Counted from the first letter of the stretch, positions 1 through 9,864 are shown. The stretch is DNA of 64,000 nucleotides from Stutzerimonas zhaodongensis (GCF_003696365.1 NZ_RFFM01000002.1:806001-870000), one strand, 5' to 3'. A program made the numbers and translations. Notes: generated from the letters alone by a model not told the origin.

Positions 1-90
1 TGCGATCTCCGCAGCATTGCGCTCGAGCACATTGAAGGTACCGCCACCGACGGTTCCCAACCCACAGATGCCCACTTTCACCGGTTTCAA
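1..90 (-). CDS. hom: homoserine dehydrogenase, 5' end only
   Basis: Only the first 30 codons are inside the window; the gene runs off the left edge. The residues read LKPVKVGICGLGTVGGGTFN, the N-terminal Rossmann strand and glycine-rich NAD(P)-binding loop (GLGTVGGG) of homoserine dehydrogenase, which reduces aspartate semialdehyde to homoserine on the way to threonine and methionine. The start appears to be TTG: GGGGAG lies six bases upstream, and the nearby ATG is out of frame and quickly closed. Lying just beyond dsbC and xerD fits the usual pseudomonad order, where thrC would follow outside the window. Confidence 0.9.
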   Translation of the reverse strand, partial: MKPVKVGICGLGTVGGGTFNVLERNAAEIA

Positions 91-199
91 GATGCGCTCC
101 CCATTGCCAGCGAACGGCGCCACACAGCGGCCGAACAAAAGAGTCGCACATTACGAAGCGAGCGAGATTTAGTCAAATCCGCGGCGACGGTGAACGCCG

Positions 200-697
200 C
201 TAGTCAGCGTTGTCCTGCAATCCTAGACGCTGATGCCATTGGGCAAGGGATTCGTCCGGATACTCATCGAAACAACGATCGTCGGGCCCAACCTGTGGTT
301 CTACCCAGGATGCCTTGGAGCCGAGCATCAGATGGGTGCACTCTGGTGGGCTGGGCAAGTCGCTGTCTATCGCCGAGGCCAGCGGATGGACAAGATCGGG
401 CCAGTTCGGATCCCACAGCCAAAGCGCACTACCACAGACTTTGCAAAAGTGGCGCTGACCATCGCTGACCCGGGCTGAGCCGGTTTCAGGATCGATCATT
501 CGAGCTTGATAAACGCTCAGATTCTCCCGACCCTCGACGGCGAGGGTCCGATTGTCTCCGCCCAGATTGATTGCATAACCGCCCGCCCCAGCCGTCTTGC
601 GACAGATTGAGCAATAACAGCGCATGAACGGATAAGGCTCAGCCGATTCGAGTGAAAAACGAACAGCCTTGCAGTGACAGGAACCTTCAAGTTTCAT
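200..697 (-). CDS. GFA-family zinc protein (CENP-V/GFA domain)
   Basis: This 165-residue protein has the cysteine pattern of the GFA (glutathione-dependent formaldehyde-activating, CENP-V) fold: C7-H-C9, C27-x-C29-x2-C32 and C85-x2-C88, which in the family bind two zinc ions. Family members are small cytosolic proteins; the name comes from a glutathione-formaldehyde activity shown for one member, so a substrate cannot be assigned here. It sits between dsbC and hom, which I recall as direct neighbours in other pseudomonads, so it may be a later insertion. It carries no signal peptide. The fold is clear but the biochemical role is unknown. Confidence 0.8.
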   Translation of the reverse strand: MKLEGSCHCKAVRFSLESAEPYPFMRCYCSICRKTAGAGGYAINLGGDNRTLAVEGRENLSVYQARMIDPETGSARVSDGQRHFCKVCGSALWLWDPNWPDLVHPLASAIDSDLPSPPECTHLMLGSKASWVEPQVGPDDRCFDEYPDESLAQWHQRLGLQDNAD

Positions 698-810
698 CTA
701 ATCGCCTCCTCAGTGCACCTTCTAGCTTTGAACACGGGAGGCGTTACAGTTCCAAGGTCCGGTAAGGAGTGGCTACCTTATTGCGTCGGCGCCACCCCCA
801 CCCTATCAGG

Positions 811-1542
811 CTACTGCGCTCTAAGGGCCAGCTCTGCGAGCTGCGGTGCCGGCTGATAACCAGGAATGATCTGACCGTCGGCCAGAATGATCGCTGGGGT
901 TCCTTGAACGCCGATCAACTGGCCCAACTCATATTGCTTGGCAACCGGATTCTCGCAACTGGCGGCCGGGACCTCCTCACGGGCCTTGGCTTTGTTCATT
1001 GCTGCTTGAGGATCTTTCGCGCACCAGACACTGGTCAGCGTATTGGCACCATGACTCCCCATCCCCTGCCGTGGGAAGGCCATGTAGCGAACCTCGACAC
1101 CCAGCCGGTTAAGCTCGGCGACCTCGCTGTGTAGCTTCTGGCAGTAACCGCAGTCCGTATCGGTGAAGACGGTGATATGAGTCTTCGGATTCTTGGGTGC
1201 GAAGATGACCATCTCGTTTTCAGGAACCGCCTCGATAGTCTTTTCAACGGAGCGGTTTTGGGCCTGCTCGGTCAGATTGGAAGCTTGGCCGTCCTTGAAC
1301 TGAAACATGTATCCCTGAATCACAAACTGGCCGTCAGCGCTGGCGTAGAGCTGCCGCCCACCTTTGAGCTGAACTTGATACACACCGTCCATGGGGCTTT
1401 CGGCAATCGCCTCGATTGGCATGTCGGGCTGGATGGAGTGGAGCGAATCACGAATGGCCTTGTCGGCATCGGCATCGGCAGCCAGAGCAAAAGTGCTGGC
1501 AAGGCCGAGCGAAACGGCAGCAAATAAACGAGTCACGCGCAT
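811..1542 (-). CDS. dsbC: periplasmic thiol:disulfide isomerase DsbC
   Basis: The protein has 243 residues. An N-terminal signal peptide (MRVTRLFAAVSLGLASTFALA) exports it to the periplasm. The N-terminal dimerisation domain covers roughly residues 25-85, and the thioredoxin domain carries the active site CGYC at 131-134 and a GTPA cis-proline loop near the C-terminus. DsbC reshuffles wrong disulfides in secreted proteins and is kept reduced by DsbD. The start was moved inward from a longer open frame because CAGGAGA precedes this ATG and the signal peptide then begins properly. A second cysteine pair (about 170 and 193) matches the family. It is followed on the same strand by the GFA gene and hom. 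Confidence 0.95.
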   Translation of the reverse strand: MRVTRLFAAVSLGLASTFALAADADADKAIRDSLHSIQPDMPIEAIAESPMDGVYQVQLKGGRQLYASADGQFVIQGYMFQFKDGQASNLTEQAQNRSVEKTIEAVPENEMVIFAPKNPKTHITVFTDTDCGYCQKLHSEVAELNRLGVEVRYMAFPRQGMGSHGANTLTSVWCAKDPQAAMNKAKAREEVPAASCENPVAKQYELGQLIGVQGTPAIILADGQIIPGYQPAPQLAELALRAQ

Positions 1543-1668
1543 GGAGTCTCCTGGCGACTTCGATCGAGGGAAAGGCCAGCAGATTAACATAGCCCCAACT
1601 ATCGAGCCCGAGGCGTCGGCTGCCCGTGCAATGACTTTGTGGGACGCCGCGCACCTTTGCGCCCGCCG

Positions 1669-2565
1669 TCAACCGCGCGGGTGATGTTGCGCATGCAGTT
1701 CTTGCAGACGCGCGCGCGCGATGTGCGTATAGATCTGCGTGGTCGACAGATCGCTGTGGCCCAACAACATCTGGACAGTTCTAAGATCGGCGCCGTGATT
1801 GAGCAGATGCGTGGCGAATGCGTGACGCAGGGTGTGCGGGGAGATGGACGCCGCTATTCCAGCCTGGCGTGCATGCAGTTTGATTCGATGCCAGAACGTC
1901 TGACGTGTCATCAGATCGCCACGCCGGCTGGGAAACACCACATCGCTGGGCTTACCTGCAAGAAGCACCTCACGCGCATCGCGCATGTAACGCGTAACCC
2001 AATGCAGCGCCTCTTCACCAAGGGGAACCAGTCGCTCTTTGTTGCCCTTGCCGAAGGTGCGTAAGACTCCCTGCCGAGTATTGATCTGCTCCAGGCTCAG
2101 ACTGACCAGCTCCGTTACCCGCAGCCCGGTTGCATAGAGCATTTCCAGCATTGCCCGATCACGCATCCCCAGAGCATCCCCTATATCCGGAGCGCCCAAC
2201 AGCGCTTCGACATCAGCCTCCGAGAGCGCTTTCGGCAAGGGACGCCCAAGCTTCGGTAGCTCGACCCGCAGCGTCGGGTCAACCGTAATCACGCCTTCCC
2301 TGAGCAGGAAACGATAGAAGCCACGAAGCCCGGACAGCAATCGGGCGGTAGAGCGCGCTTTATAATTGGTAGCCAGACGCCAGGCGAGGTGATCGAGGAT
2401 CATCTCGCGGCCTGCCTCTACCAAACGAACACCGCGCTCATCGAGCCAGGCATTGAACAATGCCAAGTCGCTGCGATAAGCGTCGCGGGTATTGTCTGAG
2501 AGCCCCTTCTCTAGCCAGAGAGCATCGAGAAAATGGTCGATCAAGGGATCATCAAGAACAGGCAT
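1669..2565 (-). CDS. xerD: site-specific tyrosine recombinase XerD
   Basis: This 298-residue protein matches the length of XerD, which with XerC resolves chromosome dimers at dif in concert with FtsK. The N-terminal SAM-like core-binding domain covers about 1-95. The catalytic residues are all visible: R149, K173, H244, R247, H270 and the nucleophile Y279 (IYTHI). Its place immediately before dsbC and the absence of phage genes argue for the housekeeping enzyme rather than a mobile-element integrase. Confidence 0.95.
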   Translation of the reverse strand: MPVLDDPLIDHFLDALWLEKGLSDNTRDAYRSDLALFNAWLDERGVRLVEAGREMILDHLAWRLATNYKARSTARLLSGLRGFYRFLLREGVITVDPTLRVELPKLGRPLPKALSEADVEALLGAPDIGDALGMRDRAMLEMLYATGLRVTELVSLSLEQINTRQGVLRTFGKGNKERLVPLGEEALHWVTRYMRDAREVLLAGKPSDVVFPSRRGDLMTRQTFWHRIKLHARQAGIAASISPHTLRHAFATHLLNHGADLRTVQMLLGHSDLSTTQIYTHIARARLQELHAQHHPRG

Positions 2566-2694
2566 TGTCGGGCGCCATCAGAATGGAGCGCTAGTGTTCC
2601 ACAGCCGGCTGCCGTCTCGCCAGAATGCTTGGTCATGTCTTACGGCCAGCTGAGCAAGCGCCGTCTATGCAGGGAATAACGGATTACATAAACG

Positions 2695-2724
2695 AAAAAA
2701 GCAGCCCGAAGGCTGCTTTTTTTT
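2695..2724 (-). terminator. rho-independent terminator after rplS (bidirectional shape)
   Basis: GCAGCC and GGCTGC pair around a four-base loop that reads TTCG on the minus strand. Six A residues lie on one side and eight T residues on the other, so it can stop transcription in both directions. It lies just past the rplS stop and closes the rpsP-rimM-trmD-rplS operon. Confidence 0.9.
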
Positions 2725-2740
2725 GCTGGAAAAAACTTTC

Positions 2741-3091
2741 TTAGGAAAGCTTTTCCTTGATACGTGCCGCTTTGCCGGACAGCGCTCGGAGGTAATACAA
2801 CTTGGCCTTGCGAACGTCACCACGACGCTTGACGCTGAGGCTGTCGACCATCGGGCTGTAGTACTGGAAGGTACGCTCAACACCAACGCCATTGGAAATC
2901 TTACGTACAGTGAAAGCGCTGTTCAGGCCGCGGTTACGCTTGCCGATCACTACGCCTTCGAAGGCCTGTAGACGCTCACGCTCGCCTTCTTTTACCTTGA
3001 CCTGAACAACAACCGTGTCGCCGGGGGCGAACGGGGGTAGTTCTTTGGTCATCTGCTCTGCTTCGAGCGCCTGGATAATCTTGTTGGTCAT
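2741..3091 (-). CDS. rplS: 50S ribosomal protein L19
   Basis: The 116-residue protein is the usual length for L19, a component at the 30S-50S interface. Typical stretches are [16 protein letters not shown] near the N-terminus, [16 protein letters not shown] in the middle and [16 protein letters not shown] toward the end. AGGAGCACAGC precedes the ATG. It is the last gene of the rpsP-rimM-trmD-rplS operon and is followed by a strong hairpin terminator. Confidence 0.97.
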   Translation of the reverse strand: MTNKIIQALEAEQMTKELPPFAPGDTVVVQVKVKEGERERLQAFEGVVIGKRNRGLNSAFTVRKISNGVGVERTFQYYSPMVDSLSVKRRGDVRKAKLYYLRALSGKAARIKEKLS

Positions 3092-3134
3092 GCTGTGCTC
3101 CTAAGACAAGCCTTCATGGCGTGCCATCGATACG

Positions 3135-3887
3135 TTAACTATCGTCCCGCTGACGGATGTATTCCTTCAGCAGCTTTTGTTCTTCCCCAGAAAGCGAGCG
3201 GCTATCCAGAAGATCAGCGCGGCGTTCCCAGGTCCTTCCAAGGGATTGCTGCAAACGCCAGCGCCGGATGTGTTCATGGTTGCCGCTTAGCAGCACCTCA
3301 GGAACACGTTTATCCGCATACACTTCCGGTCGTGTGTAATGCGGGCAGTCGAGCAGGCCGTCTGTAAACGAGTCCTCCTCGGCGGAATCAGCATGACCCA
3401 GCGCCCCAGGGAGCAAGCGGGTCACCGCATCGATCAGCACCATGGCCGGCAATTCACCGCCAGACAGGACGTAGTCGCCAATCGACCATTCCTCATCGAC
3501 ATGCGCTTCAATGAAGCGCTCATCAATACCTTCGTAGCGACCCGCAATCAGGATAAGTGCCTCATCCTTCGCCAGGTCGCGGACATCAGCCTGTTTCAGC
3601 TGGCGTCCCTGAGGCGATAGGTAGATCACCTTCGCACTCTCGCCAGCGGCCTGCTTGGCATCCGCCAAAGCAAGCTCGAGTGGCTTGATCTTCATTACCA
3701 TACCTGGGCCACCGCCGAACGGCCGATCATCCACCGTCTGGTGGCGATCCTCGGTGTAGCTCCTGGGATTCCAGCATCTGAGCTGGAGAAGCCCCTGCTT
3801 GACCGCGCGACTGGTGATACCAAAGTCTCGGATAGCAGCGAACATCTCCGGGAAAAGACTGATCACTTCGACGCGAAAACCGGACAT
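3135..3887 (-). CDS. trmD: tRNA (guanine-N1)-methyltransferase TrmD
   Basis: TrmD methylates G37 of tRNAs reading CNN codons using S-adenosylmethionine, preventing +1 frameshifting. Visible SPOUT-family signatures are [31 protein letters not shown] and [16 protein letters not shown], which form the deep trefoil knot that binds SAM. I chose the ATG giving [16 protein letters not shown] (250 residues), close to the family length. A start eight codons earlier would overlap the end of rimM by 19 bases and has no ribosome site. It lies between rimM and rplS in the conserved order. Confidence 0.95.
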   Translation of the reverse strand: MSGFRVEVISLFPEMFAAIRDFGITSRAVKQGLLQLRCWNPRSYTEDRHQTVDDRPFGGGPGMVMKIKPLELALADAKQAAGESAKVIYLSPQGRQLKQADVRDLAKDEALILIAGRYEGIDERFIEAHVDEEWSIGDYVLSGGELPAMVLIDAVTRLLPGALGHADSAEEDSFTDGLLDCPHYTRPEVYADKRVPEVLLSGNHEHIRRWRLQQSLGRTWERRADLLDSRSLSGEEQKLLKEYIRQRDDS

Positions 3888-3892
3888 GTCAC

Positions 3893-4429
3893 TCAGAAGT
3901 CCGCATCCCATTCGACGTGCATCTCGCCTGCATCCAGATCGACCTTCAGCACACAGGGGTCGGTATAGGGCAGCAAACGCTCACGATCATCCAGGCTGCC
4001 GTCGAACGGCTTGACCACCAGAACATCGTTGGCACCTGTCTCAAGAAGATGATCCACCCGCCCGAGCACTTGCCCAAGCTGGTTGATTACCGTCAGTCCC
4101 TGAAGCTGGAACCAGTAATAGTCGTCGCCAGACAAGTCGGGCAGTTCGCTACGAGGAATACAGATCTCGAAGTCGGCGTAAGTGCGCGCCTCCTCACGAT
4201 CAGTCAGCCCTTGAAGCGTAGCCACCAGTATTTTGCCCTGGAGACGACCCTTGACCAGCTCAACCTGCTTGACCTCATCGCCTCGCCTCAGCGTCCAGCG
4301 CTTATAGCCCAGCAAGTTGTCAATCGGATCGGTAAAGGAATAGACCTTAACGTCACCACGCACGCCATGCACCGAAACGATCTTGCCGATGACGATCAGG
4401 TCTTCGACCGGAGCTGACGTTGCGTTCAT
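3893..4429 (-). CDS. rimM: 16S rRNA processing/ribosome maturation factor RimM
   Basis: The 178-residue protein has the two-domain RimM plan: an N-terminal beta-barrel ([20 protein letters not shown]) and a C-terminal PRC-barrel ([12 protein letters not shown], then NDVLVVKP and LLPYTDPCV). RimM binds S19 and assists maturation of the 30S head. Its start is four bases beyond the rpsP stop and its stop nearly meets trmD, so these genes are almost certainly translated from one message. Confidence 0.95.
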   Translation of the reverse strand: MNATSAPVEDLIVIGKIVSVHGVRGDVKVYSFTDPIDNLLGYKRWTLRRGDEVKQVELVKGRLQGKILVATLQGLTDREEARTYADFEICIPRSELPDLSGDDYYWFQLQGLTVINQLGQVLGRVDHLLETGANDVLVVKPFDGSLDDRERLLPYTDPCVLKVDLDAGEMHVEWDADF

Positions 4430-4433
4430 GGAT

Positions 4434-4685
4434 TTAGGCAGCAGCCTTGGATGCTTCCTTCAGCAGCTGAGCAACACGCTCAGACGGCTGGGCGCCCTGG
4501 CTCAACCAATAAGTAGCACGCTCCTGATTGACAGAAAGCTTCACTTCCGCACCCGAAGCGATCGGATTGAAGAAACCGATACGCTCAACGAAGCGACCAT
4601 CGCGCGGGTTGCGGCTGTTGGTCACGGTCAGGTGGTAGAAAGGGCGCTTCTTGGAGCCGCCACGGGCGAGACGAATAGTTACCAT
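4434..4685 (-). CDS. rpsP: 30S ribosomal protein S16
   Basis: The protein has 83 residues beginning [17 protein letters not shown], the conserved S16 N-terminus, followed by [13 protein letters not shown] and [15 protein letters not shown]. The longer upstream frame was rejected because the family begins at this methionine and AGGAACG lies upstream of it. It is the first gene of the rpsP-rimM-trmD-rplS operon. Confidence 0.97.
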   Translation of the reverse strand: MVTIRLARGGSKKRPFYHLTVTNSRNPRDGRFVERIGFFNPIASGAEVKLSVNQERATYWLSQGAQPSERVAQLLKEASKAAA

Positions 4686-4871
4686 GTGAACATCGTTCCT
4701 GTAGTCGGTACAGCAAATCTGGATTGCAGGGCCCAAGGCCCGAAAGGCCGCATATTCTAAGGATTATCCGGACTTTTGCAAATGGCTTTTTCAAAATGGA
4801 CTGCAGCCCCCGCGCCAGGCCTGCTCCGCCTGAATCGCAGGCCCGGTATCGCGCCGCGGCGCAGCTAGAAA

Positions 4872-6251
4872 CTAGAACTTGGGCATCCCGCCGCCGCCGG
4901 GAAACATGCCGCCCATACCGCGCATCATCTTGGCCATGCCGCCTTTACCGCTGACCTTCTTCATCATCTTCTGCATCTGTTTATGCTGCTTGATCAGACG
5001 ACCAATGTCCTGCACCTGCGTGCCTGAGCCCATGGCAATGCGACGCTTGCGCGAACCACTGATAATGTCGGGGTTGCGACGCTCCACAGGTGTCATGGAG
5101 TTGATGATGGCTTCCATCTGCTTGAACTGTTTCTCTGCCGCACCCTGGGCATTGCCCATCTGCGACAGGTTAACGCCGCCAATCGATGGCAACTTGTCCA
5201 TCAAGCCACCAAGACCACCCATATTCTTCATTTGCTGGAGCTGGTCGCGGAAATCCTCAAGATCGAAGCCCTTTCCTTTTTTGAGCTTCTTGGTGAGTTT
5301 CTCGGCCTTTTCTCTGTCAAGCGTCTGCTCTGCCTGCTCGATAAGGCTGAGCACGTCGCCCATACCCAAGATCCGCGAAGCAATACGGTCCGGGTGAAAC
5401 GGCTCAAGCGCATCGCTTTTTTCACCCATACCGAGGAATTTGATCGGCTTGCCGGTGATCTGACGCACCGAGAGTGCGGCGCCGCCTCGTGCATCACCGT
5501 CGACCTTTGTGAGTACCACACCGGTCAGCGGCAGCGCTTCACCGAACGCCTTGGCAGTATTCGCCGCGTCCTGCCCGGTCATCGCGTCGACGACGAACAG
5601 CGTCTCGGCGGGCTTGATAGCGGCGTGAACGGCCTGGATCTCGGCCATCATGTCAGCATCGATAGCCAATCGGCCGGCGGTATCGACCAGTACTACGTCG
5701 ATGTACTTGAGTTTGGCCTCGCGAATGGCCGCCAGGGCGATCTCGACAGGCTTCTGGCTGCTGTCCGACGGAAAGAAGGTAACTCCCACCTCGGCGGCCA
5801 ATGTCTCTAGCTGCTTGATAGCCGCAGGACGATAGATGTCGGCCGACACAACCAGCACGGACTTCTTCTTGCGCTCCTTGAGGAATCGGGCCAGCTTGCC
5901 CACTGTAGTGGTCTTGCCTGCACCCTGAAGACCCGCCATCAGCACCACAGCCGGCGGCACCACTCCAAGCGAGAGATCTTCATTGGCCGCGCCCATGAGC
6001 TCTTCGAGCTCAGCCCGGACAATCTTCACAAATGCCTGGCCTGGCGTCAGGCTCTTGGAGACCTCCGTACCGACGGCTCTGTCCTTGACCTTGGCGACGA
6101 ACTCCTTGACCACAGGTAGCGCGACGTCTGCTTCAAGCAGCGCCATGCGTACTTCCCGCAAGGTGTCCTTGATGTTTTCCTCGGTCAGCTTGGCCTTGCC
6201 GGTCACATGGCGAAGCGTTTGCGAGAGGCGGTCGGTTAGGTTTTCAAACAT
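4872..6251 (-). CDS. ffh: signal recognition particle protein Ffh
   Basis: This is the SRP54 GTPase (459 residues), which with 4.5S RNA delivers nascent membrane proteins to FtsY. An N-terminal helical domain (1-85) leads into the GTPase domain with GLQGAGKT at 107-114, DTAGR in the G3 region and TKVDG as G4. The methionine-rich M domain binds signal sequences and RNA (SGSRKRRIAMGSG), and the tail is glycine and methionine rich (GGMFPGGGGMPKF). It lies upstream of rpsP on the same strand and is divergent from the CcsA-like gene. Confidence 0.97.
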   Translation of the reverse strand: MFENLTDRLSQTLRHVTGKAKLTEENIKDTLREVRMALLEADVALPVVKEFVAKVKDRAVGTEVSKSLTPGQAFVKIVRAELEELMGAANEDLSLGVVPPAVVLMAGLQGAGKTTTVGKLARFLKERKKKSVLVVSADIYRPAAIKQLETLAAEVGVTFFPSDSSQKPVEIALAAIREAKLKYIDVVLVDTAGRLAIDADMMAEIQAVHAAIKPAETLFVVDAMTGQDAANTAKAFGEALPLTGVVLTKVDGDARGGAALSVRQITGKPIKFLGMGEKSDALEPFHPDRIASRILGMGDVLSLIEQAEQTLDREKAEKLTKKLKKGKGFDLEDFRDQLQQMKNMGGLGGLMDKLPSIGGVNLSQMGNAQGAAEKQFKQMEAIINSMTPVERRNPDIISGSRKRRIAMGSGTQVQDIGRLIKQHKQMQKMMKKVSGKGGMAKMMRGMGGMFPGGGGMPKF

Positions 6252-6496
6252 GTGCCAATTCCACGCTGGGTGTGGTTAAGGGAGCGGATTATAGAAGCTG
6301 CGAGCCCCGGCCCGGTACCCCGCCACTATGCATTTCATCAATGCCCGCGAAACCAACTATGCAGAAGTGCCCTAAAAGCAAATTCGGCAAGCCGGTTTAC
6401 GACTGCGATACCCGCAACAGACCGCACAGTTCGCCCACTTTTGTGCATCCGGTCTTTGTGCCACACTCAACGCCTTTCGAGCCTGCTAACAGACCT

Positions 6497-7297
6497 ATGC
6501 ACCCTCTGCTCCCGAGCTTAGCTGCCGCCTGCCTTTATGCTGGCGTCACCGGATATCAAGGCCTGCGCCTGGCGCAACGCACCGTTCCGGACAAACGTCT
6601 GCTTCTCGTCCTGGGCGCCCTGGCTCTCATTGCGCATGGGGTGAGCCTGTTCATCCAGTTGCTCTCGCCGGATGGGCTGCACCTTGACTTTTTCACGGCT
6701 TCGAGCCTGATCGCGGCGGCAGTGATCCTTCTGATTCTGCTGGCGCTGCACCGCATGCCGGTCGAAAACTTACTACTGCTGCTTTTCCCGCTGGGCTGCC
6801 TGACTGTTCTGTTCGCGCAGTTCGCGCCATCCGGCACAGTGCCGGCCATCAGTGAGCAGCCGGGCATACTCGCCCATATCCTGTTTTCCATACTCGCGTA
6901 TGGAATGCTGACGATCGCTGTCTTTCAGTCACTGCTGCTGCTCTTGCAGGACCACCATCTCAAGCACAAGCACCCCTCCGGTCTCATCAAGAACTTTCCG
7001 CCGCTTCAAACCATGGAAAGTCTTCTTTTCGGATTTCTACTCGCGGGCTGGCTGCTGCTCTCCGCATCGCTGGTCTCTGGCTGGCTGTTCCTTGACAACC
7101 TTTTTGCCCAGCATCTGGTGCATAAGACCCTGTTGTCGGTGACTGCCTGGGTGGTTTTCGGGCTGCTGCTCTGGGGTCGCCATCAATTGGGCTGGCGAGG
7201 CTACACGGCTATCCGCTGGACCCTGGCGGGCTTCTGCTTGCTGATGCTGGCCTATTTCGGCAGCAAGCTGGTACGCGAATTCATCCTGCATATCTAG
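6497..7297 (+). CDS. CcsA/YpjD-like inner-membrane protein (cytochrome c assembly domain)
   Basis: The chosen 266-residue product starts MHPLLPSLAAACLYAG and has about eight hydrophobic segments. It resembles the cytochrome-c-assembly/HemX-like family: a tryptophan-free variant core around HILFSILAYGMLTIAVFQSLLLLLQDHHLK followed by LVHKTLLSVTAWVVFGLLLWGRHQLGWRG, with histidines that in the family may bind heme. The frame stays open for 75 codons upstream, but those have no membrane character and this ATG gives the usual family length; its ribosome site is weak. It is divergent from ffh and is followed nine bases later by the CorC-type gene, an arrangement found in other pseudomonads. No direct function is known to me. 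Confidence 0.75.
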   Translation: MHPLLPSLAAACLYAGVTGYQGLRLAQRTVPDKRLLLVLGALALIAHGVSLFIQLLSPDGLHLDFFTASSLIAAAVILLILLALHRMPVENLLLLLFPLGCLTVLFAQFAPSGTVPAISEQPGILAHILFSILAYGMLTIAVFQSLLLLLQDHHLKHKHPSGLIKNFPPLQTMESLLFGFLLAGWLLLSASLVSGWLFLDNLFAQHLVHKTLLSVTAWVVFGLLLWGRHQLGWRGYTAIRWTLAGFCLLMLAYFGSKLVREFILHI

Positions 7298-7306
7298 GAC
7301 CACCAC

Positions 7307-8590
7307 GTGGAGAACTTACACCCCGGCTTTCTGGTCGGCATGCTGGTCTTTTTGCTGTTGTGTTCGGCTTTCTTTTCGAGCTCAGAAACCGGGATGCTCA
7401 GCCTCAATCGCTATCGTCTGCGCCATCAGGCCAAGGAAGGGCATCGCGGTGCGAAACGGGCAAGCGCGCTGCTAGAGCGCCCGGACCGACTGCTCGGCAC
7501 CATTCTTGTCGGCAACAACTTCGTCAACATTCTCGCATCGGCGATCGCAACCGTACTGGCTATCAAGCTGTGGGGCGAAGCCGGCATTGCAATCGCGACC
7601 ATCGGCCTGACCATCGTCCTGCTCATTTTCGGCGAGATCACGCCCAAGACTCTCGCTGCTTTGCGGCCCGAGTCGGTGGCTTACCCTGTCAGTCTTCCGT
7701 TGCTCATGCTGCAAAAGGTGCTGTACCCACTGGTGGCCTTGCTGAGCTGGATCAGCAACGGCCTGCTCAGGCTACTTGGAGTCGATCTGTCCAATAAAGG
7801 TAGCGACAGCCTTACCACCGAGGAACTGCGCAGCGTGGTGCATGAGTCCGGCAGCGATATGCCGATGAAACGACAGAGCATGCTGCTTGGCATTCTCGAC
7901 CTCGAACGGGTCACCGTCGATGACATCATGATTCCGCGAAACGAAGTGGCGGGTATCGACCTCGAGGACGACCTAGAAACCATTGTGAGCCAGTTGCGCA
8001 CGACGCCACATACTCGACTCCCGGTATTCCGCAAGGATATCAACCAGATTGAAGGCATCGTGCACATGCGCCAGATTGCACGTCTGCTCAGCCATGACCA
8101 GCTGACACGGGAAAGCCTGCTGGCGGCCTGCGACGAACCCTATTTCATCCCGGAAAACACTCCACTCTCAACGCAGCTGGTGAATTTTCAAAAGCAGAAA
8201 CGACGCATCGGCATCGTGGTCGATGAGTATGGGGACGTGCTGGGAATCGTCACGCTTGAAGACATTCTCGAAGAGATCGTTGGCGAATTCAGCAATCAGG
8301 ACGCATTGCGCAGCCCTGACATACACCCTCAGGAAGACGGCACACTGGTGATCGATGGTGCCGCCTATCTTCGTGAAGTGAACAGAGCCCTGGGCTGGCA
8401 TCTTCCATGCGATGGCCCCAAGACCATCAATGGGCTGATCACCGAAGCGCTGGAACATATTCCAGATAGCGGCATCTGCCTGCAGATCAACCAGTACCGG
8501 CTGGAGATCCTGCAGGCCGCTGACAACCGGGTAAAAAGCGTACGCGCGTGGGTCGTCGAAGATAGCCAAGCGGCGGTCGACGCTCAGTAG
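7307..8590 (+). CDS. CNNM/CorC-type membrane protein with CBS domains (HlyC/CorC family)
   Basis: The 427-residue protein starts at GTG (AGGA lies eight bases upstream). An N-terminal DUF21/CNNM membrane domain (about 1-180) begins with a hydrophobic helix and the FFSSSETGMLSLNRYRL motif. Two CBS domains follow (VTVDDIMIPRNEVAGI and RRIGIVVDEYGDVLGIVTLEDILEEIVGEF), and then a C-terminal transporter-associated CorC_HlyC domain. Family members take part in magnesium or cobalt homeostasis in the inner membrane. It probably shares a transcript with the preceding CcsA-like gene. The ion handled cannot be read from sequence. Confidence 0.88.
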   Translation: MENLHPGFLVGMLVFLLLCSAFFSSSETGMLSLNRYRLRHQAKEGHRGAKRASALLERPDRLLGTILVGNNFVNILASAIATVLAIKLWGEAGIAIATIGLTIVLLIFGEITPKTLAALRPESVAYPVSLPLLMLQKVLYPLVALLSWISNGLLRLLGVDLSNKGSDSLTTEELRSVVHESGSDMPMKRQSMLLGILDLERVTVDDIMIPRNEVAGIDLEDDLETIVSQLRTTPHTRLPVFRKDINQIEGIVHMRQIARLLSHDQLTRESLLAACDEPYFIPENTPLSTQLVNFQKQKRRIGIVVDEYGDVLGIVTLEDILEEIVGEFSNQDALRSPDIHPQEDGTLVIDGAAYLREVNRALGWHLPCDGPKTINGLITEALEHIPDSGICLQINQYRLEILQAADNRVKSVRAWVVEDSQAAVDAQ

Positions 8591-8602
8591 TGCGCGTCGA
8601 CC
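8575..8602. other. perfect hairpin overlapping the CorC-type gene's stop codon
   Basis: GGTCGACGC and GCGTCGACC form a nine-base stem around a ten-base loop that contains the TAG stop. No T tract follows on either strand, so it may be a 3'-end stabiliser or factor-dependent terminator between this gene and the convergent purT. Confidence 0.5.
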
Positions 8603-8625
8603 GGTGTGCTTACGGCTGCTAGCCC

Positions 8626-9807
8626 CTACAGCTGAGTATCGATTGCCGAGGCCGCTCGTGACGCCTTGGCGCGCGCAGCCTCTATTGATGCATCTCGGGC
8701 CAGCGCGACGCCCATGCGTCGCTGCCCACTGACACCAGGTTTGCCGAACAGCCGCAGCGCAGTATCAGGCTCAGCCATCGCAGCAGCCAGATTGCCGAAG
8801 CTCACCTGCTCTGACTCTCCTTCTACCAACAAGACTGCAGATGCCGATGGCCCGAACTGCCGAATCGCAGGGATCGGCAGACCGAGAATCGCTCGCGCAT
8901 GCAGCGCGAACTCGGAAAGATCCTGGGAGATAAGCGTGACCAGGCCAGTATCATGAGGGCGCGGAGAAACCTCGCAGAACCAGACTTGATCGCCCTTGAC
9001 GAATAGCTCGACACCAAAGATGCCGCGGCCACCCAATGCATCGGTGACCGCTCGAGCTATGCGTTCTGCCTCAGCCATTGCGCCGGCAGCCATGGGTTGC
9101 GGCTGCCACGACTCCTGATAGTCGCCCTTTTCCTGCCGATGCCCGACAGGCTGGCAAAAGGTGGTGCCGCCCGCGTGCCGAACGGTCAGCAAAGTAATTT
9201 CGTAATCGAAATCGATGAAGCCCTCGACGATCACGCGACCTTTTCCGGCCCTCCCCCCTGCCTGGGCGTACTCCCACGCCGAAAGTACATCGTTTTCACT
9301 CCGCAGAACCGACTGACCTTTACCAGACGAACTCATGACCGGTTTGATCAGACAAGGGAAACCAAGCACAGCGGTCGCTGCGCGACATTCGTCCAGAGAG
9401 TCTGCGAACCGATAAGGCGAGGTAGGCAAACCCAGCTCTTCTGCAGCCAAGCGACGAATGCCCTCGCGGTTCATGGTGAGCTGCGCGGCGCGGGCAGTGG
9501 GGATGACGGTATAGCCTTCGCTCTCCAACTCGACCAGAGTTGCGGTCGCGATCGCCTCGATTTCCGGCACGATGAAATGCGGTTTTTCATGTTCGATGAC
9601 TGCTCGCAACTCAGCACCATCCAACATGTCGATGACGTGATGTCGATGTGCGACCTGCATGGCCGGGGCATTGGCGTAGCGGTCCACAGCGATGACCTCG
9701 ACTCCTAGACGCTGAAGTTCGATCACCAATTCCTTGCCGAGCTCACCGGAGCCGCAGAGCAGCACGCGGGTGGCGCTGAGGGAAAGCGGCGTACCAATTC
9801 GGGACAT
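8626..9807 (-). CDS. purT: formate-dependent phosphoribosylglycinamide formyltransferase PurT
   Basis: This 393-residue ATP-grasp enzyme makes formyl-GAR from GAR, formate and ATP, the folate-independent route of the third purine step. Visible parts are the N-terminal Rossmann-like motif [12 protein letters not shown], the ATP-grasp core ([15 protein letters not shown], then [11 protein letters not shown]) and the metal-binding segment [27 protein letters not shown]. The length agrees with E. coli PurT (392). With purU elsewhere in the window releasing formate from formyl-THF, the cell has a formate loop for purine synthesis. Confidence 0.96.
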   Translation of the reverse strand: MSRIGTPLSLSATRVLLCGSGELGKELVIELQRLGVEVIAVDRYANAPAMQVAHRHHVIDMLDGAELRAVIEHEKPHFIVPEIEAIATATLVELESEGYTVIPTARAAQLTMNREGIRRLAAEELGLPTSPYRFADSLDECRAATAVLGFPCLIKPVMSSSGKGQSVLRSENDVLSAWEYAQAGGRAGKGRVIVEGFIDFDYEITLLTVRHAGGTTFCQPVGHRQEKGDYQESWQPQPMAAGAMAEAERIARAVTDALGGRGIFGVELFVKGDQVWFCEVSPRPHDTGLVTLISQDLSEFALHARAILGLPIPAIRQFGPSASAVLLVEGESEQVSFGNLAAAMAEPDTALRLFGKPGVSGQRRMGVALARDASIEAARAKASRAASAIDTQL

Positions 9808-9864
9808 GACATTCCTCGATATGCAGAGATGTTAATTAGGGCCGCCGGCACGTAGCCGTCGATG

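Noticed and set aside
1669..2565. Tyrosine recombinase as a sign of an integrated element
   Set aside because: Residues, length and the xerD-dsbC-hom order fit chromosomal XerD; no att repeats or phage genes were seen.
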